A stretch of 64,000 nt of DNA from Bacteroidales bacterium (GCA_015061165.1 SUXC01000002.1:62001-126000); one strand, 5' to 3'; numbered from the stretch's first letter, positions 42,814 to 52,881 are shown. The notes: a model not told the origin generated them from the sequence alone. Numbers and translations: made by a program.

Positions 42814-44487
42814 TTAATATCCAGGGTTTTGTTGGATACCACTTACAGTCCACTCGTTGTTAGGGATAGGATATTGGAAGCGGTCGTCGGTGTGCTTAAC
42901 GATTTCCCAAGGTTGTGCGCCAGGGAACTTGCGGTCCACATCCTTTTTGTTACGAATAAGGTCGAAGAGACGGTGAGCCTCGAAAGCGAGTTCGAGACGA
43001 CGCTCGTCGAGCACTACATCAAGTGCAGAAGCGTAGCCGTGTTTGTCAGATGTAGAGAACATACCGTCAGCAGGAATACCAGCACGTTTACGGATAACAT
43101 TGACATCCTCGTATGCCTTAGCATCTTGTCCGAGTTGTGCATACGCCTCAGCGCGGTTGAGGATTACCTCACCCCAACGGCAGATAACAGGAGAAGAAAG
43201 CATAGGGTCGCCATCTTGGTAAGAGAACTTAGATACGTAATAAATAGGGTTGGTATTACGATTCTTCATAGTCTCGTGAACGCGAGCAAGACAATCCTCA
43301 CCCTTGTAGTTTACGTGATACTCGAAGTATTCGCCATTCACCGTCTTTTTCTCTACGATATAGGTCTTACCACCATCGGTAAACTTATAGTTCTCACCAT
43401 CAGGAGTAACTACAAAAGAGAGATTCAAGCGACCAGAAGCATCGTCCGCAGTCTCAGGGTCAGGGAAGTACACTGTGGTAGAGTTAAGCAATGGATCTGG
43501 ATACTGAGGATGGATGAAACTGGTGTAGCGAAGGTCCATAGGATAGCGCTCATAGAGGTAGAGGAGAGGAGAAGTAGGATAAATCTCGCCCCAACCCATA
43601 CCATCGTTGATATACATAGAACCAATACCAGATTGACCAGGGGTCTCAGTAGGTTCGTGCGCGATGCAGAAGAGCGTTTCAGAAGATGTCTTAGCATTGA
43701 TGAAGTAGTTAGCGAGATCAGCATCTAACTTAGAAGCAGGATTAGCACCACCGAGCATAGTATTAACGGTATTAATCACTTCATCGTAGCTTCCCATATA
43801 AAGGTGAACACGTGAAAGGAGACCAAGCGCAGCATCCTTGCTTGGGTAACCCGCATTGCCACGAGAAGCACCCATGAGCTGAGAAGCCTTAGTAAGGTCT
43901 TTTACGATTTGGTCGTAAACAGGTCCTACTTTCTCGCGGAAAGGCTCTGGGTTGTTGGTAGAGATATGCAAAGGTACACCGATGTTATCACGTCCGTGCG
44001 AATAAGGTTTCGCATAGAGGTTTACGAGGTTGAAGTGCATCCACGCACGCACAAAATATGCCTCACCAAGAAGGTGGTCGCTGGTAGCAGAAGCACCTTC
44101 TTCAGTAGATTCAATAACGGTATTGGTCATATAAATAACTTTATATGCAACCATCCAAAGTGTACCAACGTTTTTAAGATTGTCAGTCATCTTGAGCGCC
44201 GTAGCCTCGTAGAGAGGATCGGTGGTATGTGAAGATAGACAAGTGTTATCGGCAGGGAACTCTGACATTTGGAAATAGTGACGAACGAAACTATTACCAG
44301 AAGAATAGCCGAGGAACTCTACCTCATCTTTCAAGAGCGAATAGCAACCATCCATAATGTACTCTGCACCACCTTCATCTTGGAGCAATACATCGGAGTT
44401 GAGCTCATCTGATGGGAAATAGTCGAGGTTGCAAGACGTAAGCACCACGCCAACCATCAATGCTACGAATAAAACTATTTTTTTCAT
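42814..44487 (-). CDS. susD: SusD-family glycan-binding lipoprotein
   Basis: 557 residues; signal peptide and lipobox VVLTSC near residue 19, then LDYFPSDELNSD, typical of SusD-like lipoproteins. TPR-containing core with EAYFVRAWMHFNLVNLYAKPYSHG near 140-165, ALGLLSRVHLYMGSYDE, RWGEVILNRAEAYAQLG near 435 and the C-terminal RR..LAFE-type segment DERRLELAFEAHRLFDLIR. It works with the SusC partner next to it: SusD caps the transporter and captures the oligosaccharide. Gene order SusC then SusD with 59 bp between. Confidence 0.95.
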   Translation of the reverse strand: MKKIVLFVALMVGVVLTSCNLDYFPSDELNSDVLLQDEGGAEYIMDGCYSLLKDEVEFLGYSSGNSFVRHYFQMSEFPADNTCLSSHTTDPLYEATALKMTDNLKNVGTLWMVAYKVIYMTNTVIESTEEGASATSDHLLGEAYFVRAWMHFNLVNLYAKPYSHGRDNIGVPLHISTNNPEPFREKVGPVYDQIVKDLTKASQLMGASRGNAGYPSKDAALGLLSRVHLYMGSYDEVINTVNTMLGGANPASKLDADLANYFINAKTSSETLFCIAHEPTETPGQSGIGSMYINDGMGWGEIYPTSPLLYLYERYPMDLRYTSFIHPQYPDPLLNSTTVYFPDPETADDASGRLNLSFVVTPDGENYKFTDGGKTYIVEKKTVNGEYFEYHVNYKGEDCLARVHETMKNRNTNPIYYVSKFSYQDGDPMLSSPVICRWGEVILNRAEAYAQLGQDAKAYEDVNVIRKRAGIPADGMFSTSDKHGYASALDVVLDERRLELAFEAHRLFDLIRNKKDVDRKFPGAQPWEIVKHTDDRFQYPIPNNEWTVSGIQQNPGY

Positions 44488-44546
44488 ATTCTTATCGTTT
44501 TAAAAGTTTAAAAAGTTTTAAAAGTTCTAAAGGTAATTTAGAGACT

Positions 44547-47500
44547 TTAGAAGCTAATTTCTACACCCGCTTGATAGGTACGACCTACAGGATAGTTGGT
44601 AGAATACATACCTGCCAATTCATAAGCAGATGTGGTGAGCGTAATCTCAGGGTCCATACCAGAGAACTTAGTAGCCGTCCAGAGGTTGTCAGCAGAGAGA
44701 TATACACGGCAGCGAGTCATGTGTGCCTTTTGGATCAACTTTTTAGGGAAGTCATAACCAACAGTCAAGTTCTTGATACGGAAATAAGAGCCATCCTCCA
44801 AGTAACGAGAGCTGATAGAGTTGGACGCTTTGTTACCGTTGAGCATTGGTTTTGGGTGAGTAGCTTTGTCACCTTTCTTCTCCCAACGACTCCAACCTTG
44901 GCGAGAGTTCTCAATAGAAAGTTGGTTGTAACCTACGTATGCACCATCCGCATCAGAAGACTGACGAGTGTAGTTGTAGATTTGGTTGCCATACATGAAG
45001 TTGGTATTGATGTGAAGGTAGATACCATTCCAAGAAACTTGTGTATTCAAACCGCCCGAGAAGAGAGGAGTAGCCTTGCCGACAACTTTCTCTTTGGTAG
45101 CATTGTAGTCATTGGTTGTGGTCTTTTGACCATTCTCATCCAATACATACTCACCCTTATCATCCACAACATACCACAATGGGTCACCATTATCAGGATC
45201 AACACCAGCCCACTCCTTCATATACCAAGAGTAGATGTCTTGACCTTCTTTCACCTGTTGGCTCACAGAACTTGCCGTTTGCAAGAATGGAGTATGGTCA
45301 GGCAATGAAGTTACACGGTTCTTGTTGAAACCAATGTTGAAACCAAGATCCCAAGACCATTTGCCCTTGTTGATAATGTTAGCATCAATACGATACTCAA
45401 TACCTTGGTTACGAACCGAACCCACGTTCTTAGTTACCTCATAGAAACCAGTAGAAGGAGCTACAGGTACGTTGAGGAGCAGACCTGTGTTGTCGGTATT
45501 GTAGAGGTCAATAGACATATCAATGCGGTTGATGAATGTGAGGTCGATACCTACAGCAGCCATGTTAGCAGTCTCCCAGTGGAGCAATGGGTTAGCCAAA
45601 CGGCTTGGGGTGGCAGCCACTTGATTTTGATACAATGCGTTGAGCGCGTATGTAGAGAGGTATTTGTAAGCAGGGATATTGTTGTTACCTGTGATACCAT
45701 AGCTTGCGCGAAGTTTCAAGAATGAAACGATGTCTTGGTCCTTCATAAAGTCCTCATTAGAGATGAGCCAAGAAGCAGCTACCGATGGGAAGTAACCTAC
45801 GCGGTTTTCAGGAGCGAAGATAGAACTTGCCTCTGCACGGAAAGTAGCAGTAACGAAGTAACGTTTCGCATAATCGTATTGTGCTTGCACAAATGCAGCC
45901 CAACTTGCACCAGGAACCTCGTAACCGCTGTTTGCGTTAGGAGAAGTAGCGTTGAGTGCGTCCACACCAGCAGGCATACCTGTACCCGAAGCTGTGGTAT
46001 ATTCAGACTTCCATGTACCCCACTCCCAACCGAGCATACCATTTACGCTGTGTTCGTTCCATTGGTAAGATGCCTTGAGGATATTGGTAGTACCAAAACT
46101 CTTGCTGAGTCCAATTGATTCTTCAAGGTAACCGTTAGCATAGCTGGAATCGTAAGCTTTTGGATCCACATAGTATTTAGATTTATAGTAACCCGTACTG
46201 AATGTGTTAGTGGTAGAGAAACTCAACCAATCAGTGAAATGCACATTGAGTTGGAGATTACCATTGAAATCGAAGTTGTTAGCGCGAGAGTAATTGTAGT
46301 AAGTAGAGTTGAGTGCGTTCCACTTATTTTGTGACCACCATTTTTCGCCATTATCGGAACGTGTGTCGCCTGCGATATAAACATATTGGTCGGTTTGCTT
46401 ACCTTCCGCATCGTATGCGTATGGGTTATCCCAAGGCATTTTGTTGAAGGCATCGTCCATCATAGTCCATGAAGAAGCGTAATCCACAGTAGATTTAGAG
46501 AAGTTTACGCGCGCCTTCATATCCAACCACTTGGTGATTTGCGCATTCATGTTGAAGTTACCACTGAACTTCTTCATGCCAGTAGTGATGAGCGTACCTT
46601 GTTCATCGTAGTAGTTCAAACTTGCAAAGTATCCCACTTTGTCAGAGCCACCCTTTGCAGAGATGTAGTAGTCTTGGATAACACCCGTGCGGAAGAACTC
46701 ATCGCGCCAGTTGTAGTCGCGCTTCAAGAGATCCTCAGAGTACATTGCTTTGAATACACCCTTAGAATAAAGTTGTTGGTGGAAACCGTAAAGTTCTTTA
46801 GAATCCATCATACGATAGTTCTTGTAGAGGGCTTGTTTAGCACCAGCAGTTGCTTTCACGTCCACCGTCACTTTCTCGTTCTTCTTACCAGACTTGGTAG
46901 TAACAACGATGACACCACCCGCAGCGGCAGCACCATAGATACCAGTAGCACCCGCATCCTTGAGGACAGAGATAGACTCAACGTCTTGTGGGCTGAACGA
47001 ACCACCCATAACACCGTCCACCACGTAAACAGGGTCGCTGGCAGCAGTGATAGATCCCGTACCACGGATACGAATCTGAGCCGCATCACCTGGTTGACCA
47101 CCTGCATTGGTAACCTGTACACCTGCTACTTTACCTTGAAGCATATTACCTACGTCAGAAGTAGTAACGTCAGTCAACGCTTCGCTGGAAACGGTAACTA
47201 CAGCAGAAGACAACTCTGCTTTCTTAAGAGAAGAGTAACCCAAAGACACCACCTCCTCCATCATGATGGCATCAGATTCCATGATGATGTTGAGCGTAGC
47301 AGCAGCTTTTGCAGTTTGGGTCTTGTAGCCAATGTACGAGAATTGAATCGTCGCATTCTTAGCTGTTTTGAGTTCGTAGTTACCGTCGAAATCAGTAACC
47401 GTACCATTCGTTGTACCTTGCTCCACAACGCTCACACCAATCAAAGGCATGCCGTCATCCGCAGAGGTAACCGTTCCTTTCACAACAGTCTGAGCAAAAG

Positions 47501-47552
47501 CTGGAGCTATTGCCAAAAGGAGACTCATGCAAATTACAGAAAATGTTCTCAT
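44547..47552 (-). CDS. susC: SusC-family TonB-dependent oligosaccharide transporter
   Basis: 1001 residues; signal peptide MRTFSVICMSLLLAIAPAFA. A CarboxypepD-regulatory-like domain about 22-95 (VKGTVTSADDGMPLIGVSV, GNYEL), TonB plug about 105-230 with LQGKVAGVQVTNAGGQPG, IRIRGTGSITAASDPVYVVDGV, followed by a long 22-strand barrel ending YQAGVEISF. Imports the glycan through the outer membrane, driven by TonB. Lacks an N-terminal signalling domain. It begins 20 bp after the stop of the preceding GH36-like gene. Confidence 0.95.
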   Translation of the reverse strand: MRTFSVICMSLLLAIAPAFAQTVVKGTVTSADDGMPLIGVSVVEQGTTNGTVTDFDGNYELKTAKNATIQFSYIGYKTQTAKAAATLNIIMESDAIMMEEVVSLGYSSLKKAELSSAVVTVSSEALTDVTTSDVGNMLQGKVAGVQVTNAGGQPGDAAQIRIRGTGSITAASDPVYVVDGVMGGSFSPQDVESISVLKDAGATGIYGAAAAGGVIVVTTKSGKKNEKVTVDVKATAGAKQALYKNYRMMDSKELYGFHQQLYSKGVFKAMYSEDLLKRDYNWRDEFFRTGVIQDYYISAKGGSDKVGYFASLNYYDEQGTLITTGMKKFSGNFNMNAQITKWLDMKARVNFSKSTVDYASSWTMMDDAFNKMPWDNPYAYDAEGKQTDQYVYIAGDTRSDNGEKWWSQNKWNALNSTYYNYSRANNFDFNGNLQLNVHFTDWLSFSTTNTFSTGYYKSKYYVDPKAYDSSYANGYLEESIGLSKSFGTTNILKASYQWNEHSVNGMLGWEWGTWKSEYTTASGTGMPAGVDALNATSPNANSGYEVPGASWAAFVQAQYDYAKRYFVTATFRAEASSIFAPENRVGYFPSVAASWLISNEDFMKDQDIVSFLKLRASYGITGNNNIPAYKYLSTYALNALYQNQVAATPSRLANPLLHWETANMAAVGIDLTFINRIDMSIDLYNTDNTGLLLNVPVAPSTGFYEVTKNVGSVRNQGIEYRIDANIINKGKWSWDLGFNIGFNKNRVTSLPDHTPFLQTASSVSQQVKEGQDIYSWYMKEWAGVDPDNGDPLWYVVDDKGEYVLDENGQKTTTNDYNATKEKVVGKATPLFSGGLNTQVSWNGIYLHINTNFMYGNQIYNYTRQSSDADGAYVGYNQLSIENSRQGWSRWEKKGDKATHPKPMLNGNKASNSISSRYLEDGSYFRIKNLTVGYDFPKKLIQKAHMTRCRVYLSADNLWTATKFSGMDPEITLTTSAYELAGMYSTNYPVGRTYQAGVEISF

Positions 47553-47571
47553 GTTTTTAATTGTTTATAAA

Positions 47572-49458
47572 TTAGTTGTTTGCTTTTACTTCAAGTAAGT
47601 AGTTACCTACAAAATCAGCCTCAATCACAGGGTTGTTGCCATCCACCTGGAAGGAAACAGGCTCGATTGCTGCATAGGTAGTAGCGGTATAAGTTTTGCC
47701 CTTCTCCAATCCGCGCAATTCGATTTGACCTTTGAACGCATCAGCATCGGTGTAGAATGCATAATAGAGCGCATCGTTTTGACGGATGACGTGTGCCTCT
47801 GGGTAGTCGAAGCCCCAAGAATAGAGATTGAGGTACTCGCCACGCGCGAGGTTCTTCTCTTTGAAGATGCGCATCCAATGACGGATAAGTGCCTCTTTCT
47901 CAGGAGTTAGCAAGAAACTGGTTTTTACGTTAGGATTATCTTTTGGATAAGTGAACTTAGAACCAATCACCGAACCCGTACCAATTTGCGAAGCGAAATC
48001 AGTACCGCCATCAGTCAGCTCTACGTGATCACCATAGTATGCCATCTGTGGTGCCATAGCAGCATACGCTTTGCGCTTCATACGCACTTGCTTGGATGAT
48101 GTAGGGTCGGAAGCTACCGCTTGGTTGAAGTATGGCAAGAGGTAGTAGTTCATTGCGCAACCGCAAGGGCAGATTTGCACCACCGCGTGTGGGTGAATAG
48201 CGCGTGCCTTCTCAAATACATTTTGGAAATAAGAAGGCAACAACTCTACTGATTGTGCTGCATACTCGAGGCAAGAATGCTCGTTGTAGTCTGGTTCGCA
48301 GCAATTGAGGTGCTGACCATCAATCTTGAGTCCATCGAAATTCCACTTATTAAGGAAGCGGTCGAGGAGCATATTGGTATGCTCGGTAGTATGAGGGTTG
48401 ACTGGAGAGAGATAGTAGCTATCCCACCAAGATATATACTCAGGTGTCCACTCATCGGTGAGCAACATCATTTCAGGGTGTTTCCTCAGCAGGTTAGTGC
48501 CAGGGTCAGCAGCGAGAGGAGCCCACCATAGCTTAGCCAACATACCACGGCGGTGAATCTCATCAGTCATACGGCGCATATCGCGGTCGCCACCAGGGAA
48601 ACGGTCGTTGGTTTCCCAGTCGCCTTCAGCGATTTGGAAGCCATCATCCACATCCACCCACTTGAAACCCAATTCTGCTACCTTATCAAGTGTACCAATC
48701 ACCTCATTGATGGTGAACGTGCGCTCATAGCCCCATGCACACCATACAGGCTCAAAAGCCTCTGGCTCGGATGCAGGCAACTCGATACCTGCCTCGGATT
48801 GCATTACCTCAGAGAAAGTGCGGAGTGCATTGAAGTAATCACCTTTGTGCTCATAGCGGAAAGCGGTGAAGGTGTGGAGCGTATCACCCGTATTGAATTC
48901 TACAGGCCATTCAAACTCATAGCGGAGCGACATGCTAACTTTATTCTCGTAGCGTTTCCACTCTACAGGCATAGAGATCATACGCAATACTGGTTCGATG
49001 AGACCGATAGCTACACCGCCATCGCGTTGCCACAAATCCACCATTGGAATACCACCTCCGTAGTCGGAGTTGTTCATGCCCAAGTAGTTCTCTTTCTTGA
49101 AGCCCTCAGTGACTGGCAATACCCAGTCAAGACGACCATTAGTGGAAGAAGGTTGCAACGACCATATGACAGAATCAGTAGCCTCTATCTCGGTGCGGCA
49201 CATCTCATATGCGCGAACGGTGATAGGTTTGCCCTTGTTAACATAATACGTCTCAATTTTCACCATTCCAGGGTGATCCGCAACGGGGGTGATTTTCTGA
49301 TGCTTAGCTACAATGACGCCATTCTCATTATATGGGAACTGGGTCATTGTAGCAGCATCGCACTCCAGCAGGTCTGTCTCCGTATTCACCGAAGAACAGC
49401 CTGCAAAGAGCATCACAACACAAATTATAATGAACAACCAATTAATGGAGTTTTTCAT
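47572..49458 (-). CDS. GH36-like glycosidase lipoprotein
   Basis: 628 residues; lipobox VVMLFAGC near 21. N-terminal beta-sandwich about 25-215; TIM barrel from about 230: VWCAWGYERTFTINEVIGTLDKVAELGFKWVDVDDGFQ, PGGDRDMRRMTDEIHRRGMLAKLWWAP, and FDGLKIDGQHLNCC with the candidate nucleophile Asp near 378. These are the signs of clan D alpha-galactosidases (GH36 and relatives). The candidate acid/base Asp is not certain, possibly in VELTDGGTDF near 490. A C-terminal beta-domain ends the protein. Exposed at the cell surface or periplasm. Confidence 0.8.
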   Translation of the reverse strand: MKNSINWLFIIICVVMLFAGCSSVNTETDLLECDAATMTQFPYNENGVIVAKHQKITPVADHPGMVKIETYYVNKGKPITVRAYEMCRTEIEATDSVIWSLQPSSTNGRLDWVLPVTEGFKKENYLGMNNSDYGGGIPMVDLWQRDGGVAIGLIEPVLRMISMPVEWKRYENKVSMSLRYEFEWPVEFNTGDTLHTFTAFRYEHKGDYFNALRTFSEVMQSEAGIELPASEPEAFEPVWCAWGYERTFTINEVIGTLDKVAELGFKWVDVDDGFQIAEGDWETNDRFPGGDRDMRRMTDEIHRRGMLAKLWWAPLAADPGTNLLRKHPEMMLLTDEWTPEYISWWDSYYLSPVNPHTTEHTNMLLDRFLNKWNFDGLKIDGQHLNCCEPDYNEHSCLEYAAQSVELLPSYFQNVFEKARAIHPHAVVQICPCGCAMNYYLLPYFNQAVASDPTSSKQVRMKRKAYAAMAPQMAYYGDHVELTDGGTDFASQIGTGSVIGSKFTYPKDNPNVKTSFLLTPEKEALIRHWMRIFKEKNLARGEYLNLYSWGFDYPEAHVIRQNDALYYAFYTDADAFKGQIELRGLEKGKTYTATTYAAIEPVSFQVDGNNPVIEADFVGNYLLEVKANN

Positions 49459-49483
49459 AGGTTTGATTTTTTTGAATTATGAA

Positions 49484-50575
49484 TTATTTATACTCAGTCA
49501 AGATGCGTTGAGCATTCTTGTTGTAGATTTTCTCAAGCACAGTGTCAGGCAAGTAAAAAGCTGACAATGGCCAATGATAATTGTAATCATGGATATAGAT
49601 ATGCTCATCCTCAGTCTCCAAGATGCGGAAGATATTGCGATACATATCTGCAGCCATACCATTGTCGGTACCAAAGAGCACACGGTCTTGATACTTAATA
49701 AGGAACTCGCGCGTTGCGCGTGGGGTATGTGCAGACTCTGCTACACGTGCAGAGATGTCGATATACATATTAGGATACTTATCCAACATGGCACCCAAGC
49801 GTGGGAGGTCTTGGTTCATATTGAGATAGTGACAAGCGATAAAGATAGTAGCAGGATTCTCGCGAAGCGCGTTCTCAAAGGTAGTCATAAGCCCCTCATA
49901 ACCAAGGCAGTCAGCAGCGGTAGTGTCCACATGCCAAACAGCACCATTAGGCAGACCGTCGTTGGTAGCATCTTGTGGAAGATACATCCAATATGGCTCG
50001 CCCACGTGGATATTGATAGGCATCTTGAGCTCAGCACACTTAGCCCAAACGGGTTTGAGGCGTGGGTCATCAATATGAAGACCATAGCCCTCGGTAGGAC
50101 GTGCATAGAGGTCGCCCTGACCCTTATCGCCCATCTCACCCACACCTACAGCACCCATCTCGTGGCACTTCTCCAGATAAGCAATACACTCATCAGCAGA
50201 ACCGTCTTTGAGCAATTGTGTATAGTCAAGCGAGCACCAGAAACGGAAACGGTCGCCATACTTAGCATATGGAGCCATCACCTCTTCGAAAGGTTTGCCA
50301 ATCCAAGAGCAGTGCATGATGTGGGTCTCTTGGATGCCACATGCATCCATTGCCTCTACCCATGCATCCACATCTTCTGGAACAGCAATATAATCATGCG
50401 AGTGCATGTCAATAACTGGGTACTTAGCCTTCTCCACGAAGGTTTGCGGAATGTTGTTCACGCTTACTGGACGGAAATCGTTCAAGAGCAAGGTCTCGGT
50501 GATACCCTTTGGTTGCTCCTTTGAGCAGCATCCAACCATAAGTGCTGCAGCAACGAATACAATAATCTTTTTCAT
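49484..50575 (-). CDS. Exported amidohydrolase lipoprotein (PF04909-type)
   Basis: 363 residues; lipobox ALMVGC near 16. Metal-dependent TIM barrel: YPVIDMHSHDYI with HxH near 57-59, GAVGVGEMGDKGQ, INIHVGEPYW with a ligand His near 190, FIACHYLNM near 260 and LFGTDNGM with the final Asp near 318. The family includes decarboxylases, lactonases and hydrolases, so substrate cannot be given. It is odd to find it as a lipoprotein between sugar kinase and glycosidase genes. 26 bp separate it from the GH36-like gene and 18 bp from pfkB. Confidence 0.8.
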   Translation of the reverse strand: MKKIIVFVAAALMVGCCSKEQPKGITETLLLNDFRPVSVNNIPQTFVEKAKYPVIDMHSHDYIAVPEDVDAWVEAMDACGIQETHIMHCSWIGKPFEEVMAPYAKYGDRFRFWCSLDYTQLLKDGSADECIAYLEKCHEMGAVGVGEMGDKGQGDLYARPTEGYGLHIDDPRLKPVWAKCAELKMPINIHVGEPYWMYLPQDATNDGLPNGAVWHVDTTAADCLGYEGLMTTFENALRENPATIFIACHYLNMNQDLPRLGAMLDKYPNMYIDISARVAESAHTPRATREFLIKYQDRVLFGTDNGMAADMYRNIFRILETEDEHIYIHDYNYHWPLSAFYLPDTVLEKIYNKNAQRILTEYK

Positions 50576-50593
50576 ATTATTAGTAGTGTTTGA

Positions 50594-51541
50594 TTATTTA
50601 ACAAATCCAAAACGCTCTTTTGCCACACGCTCAACGTCCTCGAGGCAAGTGAAAGCAGTAGTGCCACCAGCAGCAGTAGTATTGACAGCACCCGTCATAT
50701 TACCATAACGTTGGCAATCTTCGAGCGACGCACCTTGCACAAACTGAGCAATAAAGCCCGAGTTGAATGAGTCGCCTGCACCAATGCAGTCCACTACGTT
50801 CTCGTTGAGCATAGCTGCCATCTGGTGACGGGTGCCATCCTTCTTGATGAGCAATGAACCACGACTACCTTGCTTGATGATTGCATTATTAATATAAGGT
50901 GCAATGCATGCGATAGCATCATCAATGTTGTCCTTGTGAGTCAGCGCCTTGAGCTCTGTCTCGTTAGGCATAAAAATGGTGATGAGTGGCAATACATTCG
51001 CATAATCCAAATCCCACTCCTCTACTGGATCCCACTGGGTATCCAACGAAGTAGTTACACCATTCTCCTTAGCCAGTTGCAGAATCTTGATTAAGTCGCG
51101 CTTCAAACCACTCTGCATAAAGATAGATGAGATGTGGATGTGCTTGGTAGATTGGAAGATAGCAGGATTAATATCTTCAAGAGACATTACGTCCATTGCA
51201 CCTTGGTAGGTGAGGTTAGCACGGTCTTCATCATAGCTCATGCAGATAGTAGCACCCGTGGCGTGCTCGTTGGTACGGATGAGATAAGTGGTATCCACCT
51301 TTTTAGCTTGGAGGCTTGTCTCTACCAAATCACCAAACTGGTCGTTTCCTACCATTCCGCAGAAAGCCACCTTCACGCCCAATGCTGCTGCATTGGCCGC
51401 GAAGATTGCTGTAGAGCTACCTAATGTTAGTGTCATTTGCTTGGCGAACTTCTCTTTTCCCATCTCTGGGAAGCCATCGATTTGATTGAGAATCAAATCC
51501 ACATTTAGTTCGCCTAAAGCAACGATATCAAAAGGTTTCAT
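50594..51541 (-). CDS. PfkB-family sugar kinase
   Basis: 315 residues. First PfkB signature region with ALGELNVDLIL and GSSTAIFAANAAALGVKVAFCGMVGND; ATP site NETELKAL and IKQGSRGSLL; second signature DCIGAGDSFNSGF with catalytic Asp near 255. The family phosphorylates fructose, tagatose 6-phosphate, 2-keto-3-deoxygluconate and others. By context with agaS and the gatZ-like gene, a 6-phosphotagatose kinase or a fructose/tagatose kinase is most likely, but not decided by sequence. It begins 3 bp before the gatZ-like stop's spacer, i.e. tightly linked. Confidence 0.88.
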   Translation of the reverse strand: MKPFDIVALGELNVDLILNQIDGFPEMGKEKFAKQMTLTLGSSTAIFAANAAALGVKVAFCGMVGNDQFGDLVETSLQAKKVDTTYLIRTNEHATGATICMSYDEDRANLTYQGAMDVMSLEDINPAIFQSTKHIHISSIFMQSGLKRDLIKILQLAKENGVTTSLDTQWDPVEEWDLDYANVLPLITIFMPNETELKALTHKDNIDDAIACIAPYINNAIIKQGSRGSLLIKKDGTRHQMAAMLNENVVDCIGAGDSFNSGFIAQFVQGASLEDCQRYGNMTGAVNTTAAGGTTAFTCLEDVERVAKERFGFVK

Positions 51542-51544
51542 CTT

Positions 51545-52780
51545 TTAGATATTTTTAAGGTGATCATTCAAATTAACAATATTGAACGCATAATAGTATT
51601 TATCCATATTATGCTCGATGCGCATGAGTACTACGTCCTCAGCATCGATACCCACGTAAGCGAGGTTATCGTAGAGTTTTTGACGTGCAACGAGCACCTC
51701 TGGTGCTTGCCAGATGTAGCGGCAGCCAGTCTTAACAAGCCATTGCTGACGTTCCTCAGATACTTCAGCGAGGTCCTTGCCTTGCTCATCTGGTTGCAAC
51801 CACTTTTTCCAACGACCAGACTCATATACCTTTTGCCAAAGCACTTTACCCATATTACTGAGTTGTGGAATACGACCCGCTTCGAATTGCTTTTTCTCCT
51901 CAGCCTCCAGTTCAGCAAGAGCATCAAACTCATTCATTGTGAACTCTGGACCTACGTTAGCAGCACCCATACCCGATGTTGGATAGTCTTGTGGGTTGTC
52001 CACATCGTCGCTATAGTGACCCTTGATGTAACTACCATAAGGACGAACCTTAGCAGTGAGGTCGCGTGCTACTTCAGGATCGAACAAAGTGGTATGAAGG
52101 TCAGTACCTACTTTACCAACGATAAAGCATGGCCATACGTCCTCAAGACCTACATTCTTCAAGCCCTCTTTGAGGTCAGAAAGGAAAGTGTCGAAAGTAG
52201 TAGGGTCAGCCAAACCACCATGCACCTCCTCGGTACCTACCTCATAAGAGATAGGAGCGATACCATTCGCCTTGCGGAAATTCTCAGCGTGGAGAATGAG
52301 TTCTACGGTGCGTTGTGCCACTACGTGGATGTCAATAATCTCACCCTTTGGCAAGAAGATATCTACGGTTGGATCCACGTGAATCAAGTCGTAGCCAGCC
52401 AAGATAGCTGCCTCATAACTCTCCTTCACGCCTTGCATAGCACGCTCGGTGTCCCAACGTTGTTGAGTTTGGATGTCCTTTAACCATGGGCCTCCGTGGT
52501 CAATAGCCACTACGTAAGGACCTGTATAGTGCACGGCAGCAGCCTCGCGAGCCAACACCTTGGTGAACTCTGCTGGGGTCATACCTGTATAGCCACCATC
52601 GGTATCCACTTGGTTGAGGGTGGTAGCAAAATAGATAGGCGCATTATTGCGCTTAGCTGCGCGGAATGATGCTTTGATTACTGACAATGAGTTAGGGCAT
52701 GCAGCAAAAAGAGTGCGTGGCACGCCAGTAGTTTGTTTGAGTTCCTCCATCACGCGGAGGATATTTTCGGTTTTAGCCAT
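51545..52780 (-). CDS. gatZ: GatZ/KbaZ-like protein
   Basis: 411 residues, as expected for GatZ/KbaZ (about 420). TIM-barrel protein with ACPNSLSVIKASFRAAKRN, TTLNQVDTDGGYTGMTP, VAIDHGGPWLKD, HVDPTVD, YEVGTEEVHGG and IKGHYSDDVDNPQ. Classically it is the non-catalytic subunit of tagatose-1,6-bisphosphate aldolase and needs GatY/KbaY, of which there is none in this window. Members of the same family are also known as sugar-phosphate 4-epimerases converting tagatose 6-phosphate and fructose 6-phosphate; that would make GatY unnecessary (inference). Three bp separate it from the pfkB gene. Confidence 0.88.
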   Translation of the reverse strand: MAKTENILRVMEELKQTTGVPRTLFAACPNSLSVIKASFRAAKRNNAPIYFATTLNQVDTDGGYTGMTPAEFTKVLAREAAAVHYTGPYVVAIDHGGPWLKDIQTQQRWDTERAMQGVKESYEAAILAGYDLIHVDPTVDIFLPKGEIIDIHVVAQRTVELILHAENFRKANGIAPISYEVGTEEVHGGLADPTTFDTFLSDLKEGLKNVGLEDVWPCFIVGKVGTDLHTTLFDPEVARDLTAKVRPYGSYIKGHYSDDVDNPQDYPTSGMGAANVGPEFTMNEFDALAELEAEEKKQFEAGRIPQLSNMGKVLWQKVYESGRWKKWLQPDEQGKDLAEVSEERQQWLVKTGCRYIWQAPEVLVARQKLYDNLAYVGIDAEDVVLMRIEHNMDKYYYAFNIVNLNDHLKNI

Positions 52781-52812
52781 ATCTTTTGTGTTTTTTTGTT
52801 ATTCTTTGTTTT

Positions 52813-52880
52813 GAGTCGAGAGTCGCGAGTCGGGAATCTAAACTGGGAGTCCAAATCGGGAGTCGCGAGTCGGGAGTCCG
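52813..52880. repeat. Heptamer array, GAGTCGN type
   Basis: Nine or ten units, mainly GAGTCGA, GAGTCGC, GAGTCGG, GAATCTA, GAGTCCA, with one 6-bp slip near 52847. It occupies most of the spacer between agaS and the gatZ-like gene. Same family as in uvrA (17866), dxs (9666) and murF-alr (6104). Confidence 0.85.
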
Positions 52881-52881
52881 A

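Noticed and set aside
44488-44546. Repeat-like AAAAGTTTTAAAAG spacer between susC and susD as a further heptamer array
   Set aside because: Units are only loosely periodic and AT-rich, so I could not separate it from ordinary A/T-rich spacer; it resembles the valS leader near 15990 but not well enough to claim.
46539-47570. Plus-strand open frame (343 codons) opposite susC
   Set aside because: Antisense shadow of the SusC coding region, rich in His/Arg/Thr as expected from reverse reading of a barrel gene; no start context or motif.
52813-52880. Possible CRISPR-like array
   Set aside because: Units are 7 bp with no spacers of constant length between repeats, and there are no cas genes in the window; these are heptamer tandem repeats.
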